DNA of 7,093 nt from Rhodocyclales bacterium. GTDB taxonomy: Bacteria; Pseudomonadota; Gammaproteobacteria; Burkholderiales; Rhodocyclaceae. The first letter of the stretch is position 1. Every line of letters starts with the position of its first letter. Shown here one piece after another: positions 1 through 5,200 of the stretch. The DNA lies in the NCBI GenBank assembly GCA_021413665.1, contig JAIOPW010000270.1, forward strand, positions 1 through 7,093, in the 5' to 3' direction. The notes beneath the pieces are model-generated. The model ran no database searches, was not told the origin of the DNA, and saw only the letters and a program-made list of their open reading frames with translations. A program made the position numbers and the translations under genes.

Positions 1-45
1 CCAGGCTTCGATCGAGGGAATGCTCACTTCGGGTGCCTTGCTCAT
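1..45 (-). CDS. N-terminus of an unidentified divergent gene (partial)
   Basis: An ATG on the minus strand at 45-43 opens a frame of 15 codons that leaves the window at its left edge; it reads MSKAPEVSIPSIEAW. The start is supported by a good Shine-Dalgarno on the minus strand (AAGAGG, plus coordinates 55-60) nine bases upstream, and by a TATCAT -10 box further up. The visible peptide is hydrophilic with no signal peptide, so a cytoplasmic protein is likely. Too little is visible to name a family. Its position back to back with an FCD-type GntR regulator suggests that it is, or leads, the operon controlled by that regulator, possibly a catabolic operon. That role is inferred from context only. 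Confidence 0.6.
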   Translation of the reverse strand, partial: MSKAPEVSIPSIEAW

Positions 46-54
46 GGTTTCCGA

Positions 55-60
55 CCTCTT
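55..60 (-). promoter_or_regulatory. Ribosome binding site of the divergent gene
   Basis: Read on the minus strand this is AAGAGG, with nine bases between it and the ATG at 45. It is the main evidence that the 15-codon frame at the left edge is a real gene start. Confidence 0.55.
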
Positions 61-72
61 GCAACGATGCGG

Positions 73-101
73 TTGACTTCCAGACGAGGAGCCATGATAC
101 T
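73..101 (+). promoter_or_regulatory. Sigma70-like promoter for the GntR regulator
   Basis: TTGACT (73-78) and GATACT (96-101) are separated by 17 bases, the optimal spacing. The -35 box matches TTGACA at five of six positions and the -10 box matches TATAAT at four of six. Transcription would begin near 107-109, only a few bases before the proposed start codon at 114, giving a nearly leaderless mRNA. The -10 box overlaps that of the opposing promoter. Confidence 0.5.
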
Positions 102-123
102 GCATCCATAATTATGAATGCAA
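94..123 (-). promoter_or_regulatory. Sigma70-like promoter for the divergent minus-strand gene
   Basis: On the minus strand, TTGCAT (plus coordinates 118-123) and TATCAT (94-99) are 18 bases apart. The -10 box matches the consensus at five of six positions; the -35 box is weak (TTG only). The 22-bp palindrome at 101-122 fills the space between the two boxes, as expected for a repressor site that blocks RNA polymerase. The leader would run from about 87 to 46 and would include the ribosome binding site. Confidence 0.4.
101..122. promoter_or_regulatory. 22-bp palindrome, candidate GntR operator
   Basis: The left half TGCATCCATAA and right half TTATGAATGCA are reverse complements except for one base pair, and they join without a spacer around an ATAATTAT core. 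The site abuts the -10 box of the regulator's promoter, lies between the -35 and -10 boxes of the opposing promoter, and covers the regulator's ATG at 114. FCD-type GntR proteins usually bind such palindromes as dimers and repress their own gene and a divergent neighbour. That this regulator binds here is inferred. Confidence 0.6.
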
Positions 124-788
124 GGCCATCGTCACATATCTTGACCGCTCCCGCCCTTTACGAACAGGTGGCCGAACGTCTGCGCAACCGCATTTTCGCG
201 CATGAACTGGCGCCCGGAGGATGGATTGACGAGCAGGCGCTGGCCAAGGAGTACGGCATCAGCCGCACGCCGCTACGCGAAGCACTGAAAGTTCTCGCCT
301 CTGAAGGCCTGGTTGTCCTCAAGCCGCGCCGCGGCTGTTATGTCACCGAATTGTCGGAACAGGACATCGACGAGGTCTTTCCGGTCATGGCCATGCTCGA
401 AGGCCGCGTCGCCGAGGAGGCCGCCCGCCGCATCACCAGCGCCGACTTTGCCCGCCTCGCCGCGATCCACGATGAACTCGAACGACAGGCGGCGGCCAAC
501 GACGCCGACCGCTTCTTCGAGGCCAACCAGCGCTTCCACACCGCGCTCCAGGAAATCGCCGGCAACCGCTATCTGGCGCAACTGATCGATGACGCGCGCA
601 AGGTCATCAAGCTCACCCGCCGCGATTCGTTGCGGCTCGAGGGTCGCCTCAAACAGTCACTCGCGGAACATCGCGAAATCCTCGAAGCCCTGCGCCTGAA
701 AGACCCCGACCTGGCGGGAAGGCGCATGCACGGTCACCTGCTTTCAGGGCGCGCGGCACTGGCGCGACTGGCCAAGGTCTCCGACTGA
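114..788 (+). CDS. GntR-family transcriptional regulator, FCD subfamily
   Basis: A 224-residue DNA-binding regulator of normal length for the FadR/FCD branch. Residues 14-77 form the winged helix-turn-helix; the core around 40-66 has the family signature (LAKEYGISRTPLREAL, then LASEGL), followed by a wing at RRGCYV. Residues 84-215 form the all-helical FCD effector domain. Asn138, His142, His186 and His208 lie at the spacing of the metal site in FCD proteins, with Asn in the place usually held by Asp. The ligand is probably a small carboxylate, but the sequence does not say which. A longer frame opens at GTG 33, but its extra residues resemble no domain and would run through the promoter, so ATG 114 is preferred even though it lacks a clear Shine-Dalgarno. 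A divergent gene lies upstream and a ligase-like pseudogene 60 bases downstream. Autoregulation through the 101-122 palindrome is likely. Confidence 0.92.
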   Translation: MNARPSSHILTAPALYEQVAERLRNRIFAHELAPGGWIDEQALAKEYGISRTPLREALKVLASEGLVVLKPRRGCYVTELSEQDIDEVFPVMAMLEGRVAEEAARRITSADFARLAAIHDELERQAAANDADRFFEANQRFHTALQEIAGNRYLAQLIDDARKVIKLTRRDSLRLEGRLKQSLAEHREILEALRLKDPDLAGRRMHGHLLSGRAALARLAKVSD

Positions 789-848
789 CGCGACCATGCA
801 TCCGGCTGGTCCGGCGGCAAACAAAGCGGAACTCCCGGACTTGATACG

Positions 849-2115
849 ATGGCGGTCATGCCAACATCGAATCCGTATCCCGGGAAGCCCGTCGACCCCG
901 GACAGCCAGAGCCCGCGCTCGAAATAGCCGGCGCCATGCCGGCATCGGACTGGCCGCGCCTGCCCGACGACACCGGGGCGCAACTGCTGGCGATGCAGTT
1001 CCAGTTCGAGCGCAGTCAGTGGTGGACGCCGCAGGCGCTGCACTCCGCCCAGGCCCGGCAGATCGACGTCCTGCTCGCCCATGCCGGAAAAACGGTGCCG
1101 TATTACCGCGAGCGCTGGCGTGCCGCCGGACTGGATCCCGACGGAATATCGGCGAACGACTTTCCCGCCCTGCCCGTCATCGAGCGCAGCGAGTTGAACG
1201 AGCACGGCGCGGAATTCGAAAGCCGGAGCTGTCCGCCACAACATGGCAAGGTCTATCAGGACACCACCTCGGGCTCCATGGGCATCCCGCTGAGATTCAA
1301 GGCGACCGACCTGCACAGCTTCTTCTGGCATGCCTTCGTAATGCGCGATCACCTCTGGCATGGCCGCGATTTCGGCGCCAAGATGGCCGTCATTCGCCAC
1401 GGTGTCAGCGCAGCTTCGGGTGCTGGCAAGGCAAAAAGGCGTTCTTCTGCCATCGCTGCGTGAAATCCGGACGTTCGGCGAATATGTCACAGACGACCTT
1501 CCGGCGCTGGCGAGGGCGGTCTGGAACGTTCCGCTGATCGACGCCTACTCCTCGCAGGAGTGCGGCTATATCGCGCTGCAATGCCCTGCCGCAAGCGGTT
1601 ATCACGTAATGTCGGAGAACCTGCGGGTCGAGGTGCTGAATACGGAAGGGCAGCCCTGCGCACCCGGCGAAACCGGCCGCGTGGTGGTGACCACGCTGCA
1701 CAACTTCGCCATGCCGCTGATCCGCTACGCAGTGGGGGACTTCGCCGAAGTCGGCGCCGCGTGCGAATGTGGGCGCGGCCTGCCGCGACTGACCCGCATC
1801 ATGGGCCGCCAGCGCAATCTGATCCGGACCCCGGACGGACGCCGTTTTTGGCCGGTATTCGGGGTGTACGCATGGATCGCCAAGGTGGCTGTCAGCCAAT
1901 TGCGCGTTGTCCAGCGACGGACGGACGTGCTGGAAATGCACTACGTTCGCGCCCGCGACCTCGACCCCGAGGAGACCCGCGTTATCACCGACCACGTCCA
2001 CAGAACCCTCGGCTGGCCCTTCACCCTGGACTGGCGGCGCTGCGAATTCATCCCGGCGGGACCCACCGGAAAATTCGAGGACGTGATCTGCCTGCTTCCA
2101 GACGACGAAACCTGA
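849..2115 (+). pseudogene. Phenylacetate-CoA ligase-like (PaaK/CapK-type) adenylate-forming enzyme, broken by internal deletion and frameshift
   Basis: Two frames together give one adenylate-forming enzyme. The first (849 to about 1406) carries the N-terminal region with TVPYYRERW and a P-loop TSGSMGIP at residues 140-147; Met replaces the usual Thr. It continues to KMAVIRHG and then enters a wrong frame that stops at 1463. The second frame, meaningful from about 1411, resumes at QLRVLARQKGVLLPSLREIR. It carries YSSQECGYIALQCP (from 1546), an RY-x-x-GD motif (1723-1740), a CECGRGLP segment and the C-terminal GKFED with its likely catalytic lysine (2071-2073), ending at TGA 2113-2115. From memory of the family, roughly 55-60 residues normally lie between these blocks, so this is a deletion with a frame change and not a simple one-base slip. 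Intact relatives activate aryl or acyl carboxylates with ATP and CoA. The start is uncertain: ATG 849, 858 or 936 are possible and none has a strong Shine-Dalgarno. It probably shares a transcript with the regulator upstream. Confidence 0.8.
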
Positions 2116-2203
2116 CGTGTCGAAAGCGCACGCCCCCCCTTTAGGCACCAAAACAACAAGGTAAGGCCTTGATCATTCTGTTTTAAATGCCAACTAATTC
2201 CTG

Positions 2204-2231
2204 TTGATCGAAAATCTGGGAGTGTTAGTAT
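2204..2231 (+). promoter_or_regulatory. Possible promoter of the exoprotein gene
   Basis: TTGATC (2204-2209) and TAGTAT (2226-2231) are 16 bases apart, each matching the sigma70 consensus at four of six positions. They predict a leader of about 35 bases that includes the ribosome binding site. A second, similar pair lies upstream (TTGATC at 2169-2174, ACTAAT at 2193-2198, 18-base spacer). The local sequence is clearly more AT-rich than its surroundings. No convincing terminator for the upstream gene is visible in 2116-2271. Confidence 0.35.
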
Positions 2232-2260
2232 CAGAGTATCTCGTCTTACGCGTTCGCCGC

Positions 2261-2266
2261 AGGGAG
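2261..2266 (+). promoter_or_regulatory. Ribosome binding site of the exoprotein gene
   Basis: AGGGAG lies five bases before ATG 2272. It fixes the start of the long exoprotein frame at a point that yields a complete signal peptide. Confidence 0.7.
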
Positions 2267-2271
2267 AAATC

Positions 2272-5200
2272 ATGCGCTACCACGGTTCCCGTTCCATCGT
2301 CGCCAGTTCGTCCTCCTGGCTTCCCAAGTCCCGTACCAAGCTGCTTGCCTTGGCCGTCGCCACCTGTTTCGCCACAGGCTCCCACGCCCTGCCGACCGAC
2401 CCGACCGTCGCCGCAGGCAGCGCGACGTTCAGCCAGACCGGCAACGTACTGAACGTCACCAACAGCAACGGCGCCGTCATCAACTGGAATACCTTCTCGA
2501 TCGGCGCCGGGGAAACCACGCGCTTCATCCAGGCCTCCGCCTCCAGCTCCGTCCTCAACCGCGTCCTCAGCAACGACCCTTCGCGCATCTACGGTACGCT
2601 CACCTCCAACGGCCGTGTCTGGCTGGTGAACCCGGCCGGCATCATGGTCGGCGCAGGCGGCGTGGTCGATGTCGCCGGTTTCGTCGCCAGCACGCTCAAC
2701 ATCAGCAATGCCGACTTCCTCGCCGGCAGGAATTTGTTCCAGAACACGCCGGGCGCCGGCAGCGTCATCAATCAGGGCACCATTACAACGCCCTCGGGCG
2801 GCTCGGTGTACCTGATCGCGCCCAATGTCACGAATGAAGGCATCATCCACAGCCCGAATGGCGAAGTCATCCTGGCGGCCGGGCAGACCGTCAGCCTGAT
2901 CGACAGCGCCACCCCCGGCGTCAGGGTGGACATCACCGGTGCAGAAGGCAATGCCACCAATCTCGGCACCATCGTCGCCGAAGCCGGCCGCATCGGCATG
3001 GCGGGCGTGCTGGTGAGGAACAGCGGCACCATCAACGCGTCTTCGGTGGTCAGTGAAGGCGGGCGGGTGTTCCTGCGCGCCACACAAACCGCCACGGTCG
3101 ACGGCGCCGGACGCATCCTCTCCACCGGCACCCGGGGCGGCAGCGTCGAAGTCCTCGGCAACGAGGTGGCGGTGATCGACAACGCCAGCATCGACGTCAG
3201 CGGCACCGCAGGCGGCGGCACGATCCTGGTCGGCGGCGACTTCCAGGGCAACAACCCCGACGTGCAGAACGCGCGTTTCGCCACCTTCGGGGCTGGCGCC
3301 ACGCTCAAGGCCGACGCGACGGACAACGGCAACGGCGGCAAGGTCGTCGTCTGGTCTGACGAACGCACCGAGGCGGCGGGATCGATCTCTGCACGCGGCG
3401 GCACCAGCGGCGGCAACGGCGGCTTCGTCGAGGTCTCCGGCAAGGATCGCCTGATGTTCTCGTCCTTCGTCGACACGCGCGCGCCGAAGGGACGCGTCGG
3501 CACGCTGCTGCTCGATCCTTCGGGTGTCTGCCTCTACGATTCGAACAGCGCCTTGTGTTCCGGCTACGGCGCCACCTTCGATTGGAACCTGCTCAACCTC
3601 GGCACCACCGACGTCACGATATACACCTCGGGCTCGACCGACGACATCCTGGTCGCCGAGGGATACAGCTGGGCGTCGACCTACGACCTGAGGCTGCTGG
3701 CGCATCGTCACCTCGACACCAACGGGCAGACCCTCAACAACAGCGCCGGTGGCGGCTTCCTGCTGGTCGCCGGCTGGAATGGCGATACCACCGTGCCGGG
3801 CACCACGGGCAGCGTCGGCAATATCCTTGGCGGCGGCCATTTCGTTACCAACGGAGGCGCCTTCACAGCCATGGCCGCCAACAACGTGACGCTAGGCAAT
3901 ATCACCACCAGCGCCACGAACAACGACGGCAGCAACGCCGGCGACATCGCCGTGACCGGCACCAGCGTCACACTCGGCAACCTCGCCGGCAATGGTGCCA
4001 ACAATTGGTCCGGCGACGGCGGCAACGGCGCCACCGTCGCGATTACCGGCACCTCGATCAATATCACTGCGATTACCGCCAACGGCGGCGGTGCCGACGC
4101 TTCGTCCGCCATGGGCGGCAACGGCGGTATCGTCACCCTCAAGGGGCCGGGCGCCGCCGGCGCCGGCGCAACATCCATCGTTGTCGGCGACATCAACGCC
4201 AATGGCGGAAACGGTTCTTCCTACGGCGCCCATGGCGGTAATGGCGGCGAGGTTCGCATCACCGCGACGGCCGGCACCATCAGCGTGGGTGCGGTCAATG
4301 CCAACGGCGGTGGTGGTTACTGGGGCTACTACAGTTCCTCCTACGGCGCCGGCGGCAATGGCGGCAATGGCGGCCTGATCCGGCTCGTCGCCGGCACGTC
4401 GGTGGCGAGCCTTGGGCTTTCCGCGCGCGGCGGCGATGGTGGCGAGGGCGGCTCCGATGGCGGACTTGGCGGCCGTGGCGGCCATGGCGGCCCGATCACC
4501 ATCCTGGCCGGCACGACGGCGACGGTCACCGGCTCGATCAACGCCTCCGGCGGCAACGGCGGCGACGGAGGCGAAGGCAGCACCGGCGGCAAGGGAGGCA
4601 ATGGCAACACGATAAGCATCGCGGCGGGAGGCAACATATCGGTCACCGGCTCGCTCGAAGCCTACGGCGGCACTGGCGGTGCCGGAGGCGGCTATAGCGG
4701 CTATGGCGGTTATGGCGGTTATGGCGGCGACGGCAACGACGGTGGTGCCGGCGGCAGCGTATCGCTCACGTCCACTTCGGGAACGGTCACGGTTGGCGGC
4801 TCGATCAGGGTCTATGGCGGCAACGGCGGCAACGGTGGCAACGGCGGCGCCGATGGCGGTGAGGGCGGCAACGGTGGTGGCGGCGGCAATGGCGGTTTCG
4901 GCGGCGATGGTGGCGACGTCTATGTCTCCACCACCAGCGGCGCTCTTGTGTCGATCAGCGGCAACATCCAGGCTTACGGCGGCAACGGTGGTGGTGGCGG
5001 CAACGGCGGCGGCGCCGAGGGCGGCGGCGGCGATGGCGGTTTCGGCCGCGATGGCGGCAACGGCGGTACGGTCACCATCCTCGCCACAACCAGCGGGGCG
5101 GACATTACGGTCGCCGGAGCGATCCAGGCCTACGGCGGCGTTGGCGGCAATGGCGGCGACGGTGGCAGCGCATCATGGGGCCTCGGCGGCAACGGCGGCC

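Noticed and set aside
86..111. Five-codon leader frame (ATG 94 to TAA 109-111) with GAGGAG in front
   Set aside because: The spacing from GAGGAG to ATG is only two bases and the frame lies upstream of the predicted transcription start, so translation is doubtful.
33..113. Upstream GTG start extending the GntR protein by 27 residues
   Set aside because: The extension has no domain similarity, overlaps the divergent gene's start and would span the promoter and operator.
2136..2185. Possible terminator after the ligase-like gene (AGGC/GCCT and AAGGCCTT, then a short T run)
   Set aside because: The stems are only four base pairs and the T run is not adjacent to a stable hairpin.
2194..3840. Long minus-strand open frame opposite the exoprotein gene (548 codons)
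   Set aside because: It is antisense to a frame with clear TPS motifs, has low-complexity Ala/Asp/Gly-rich composition and no recognisable domain. High GC and the wobble bias of the real gene explain the lack of stops.
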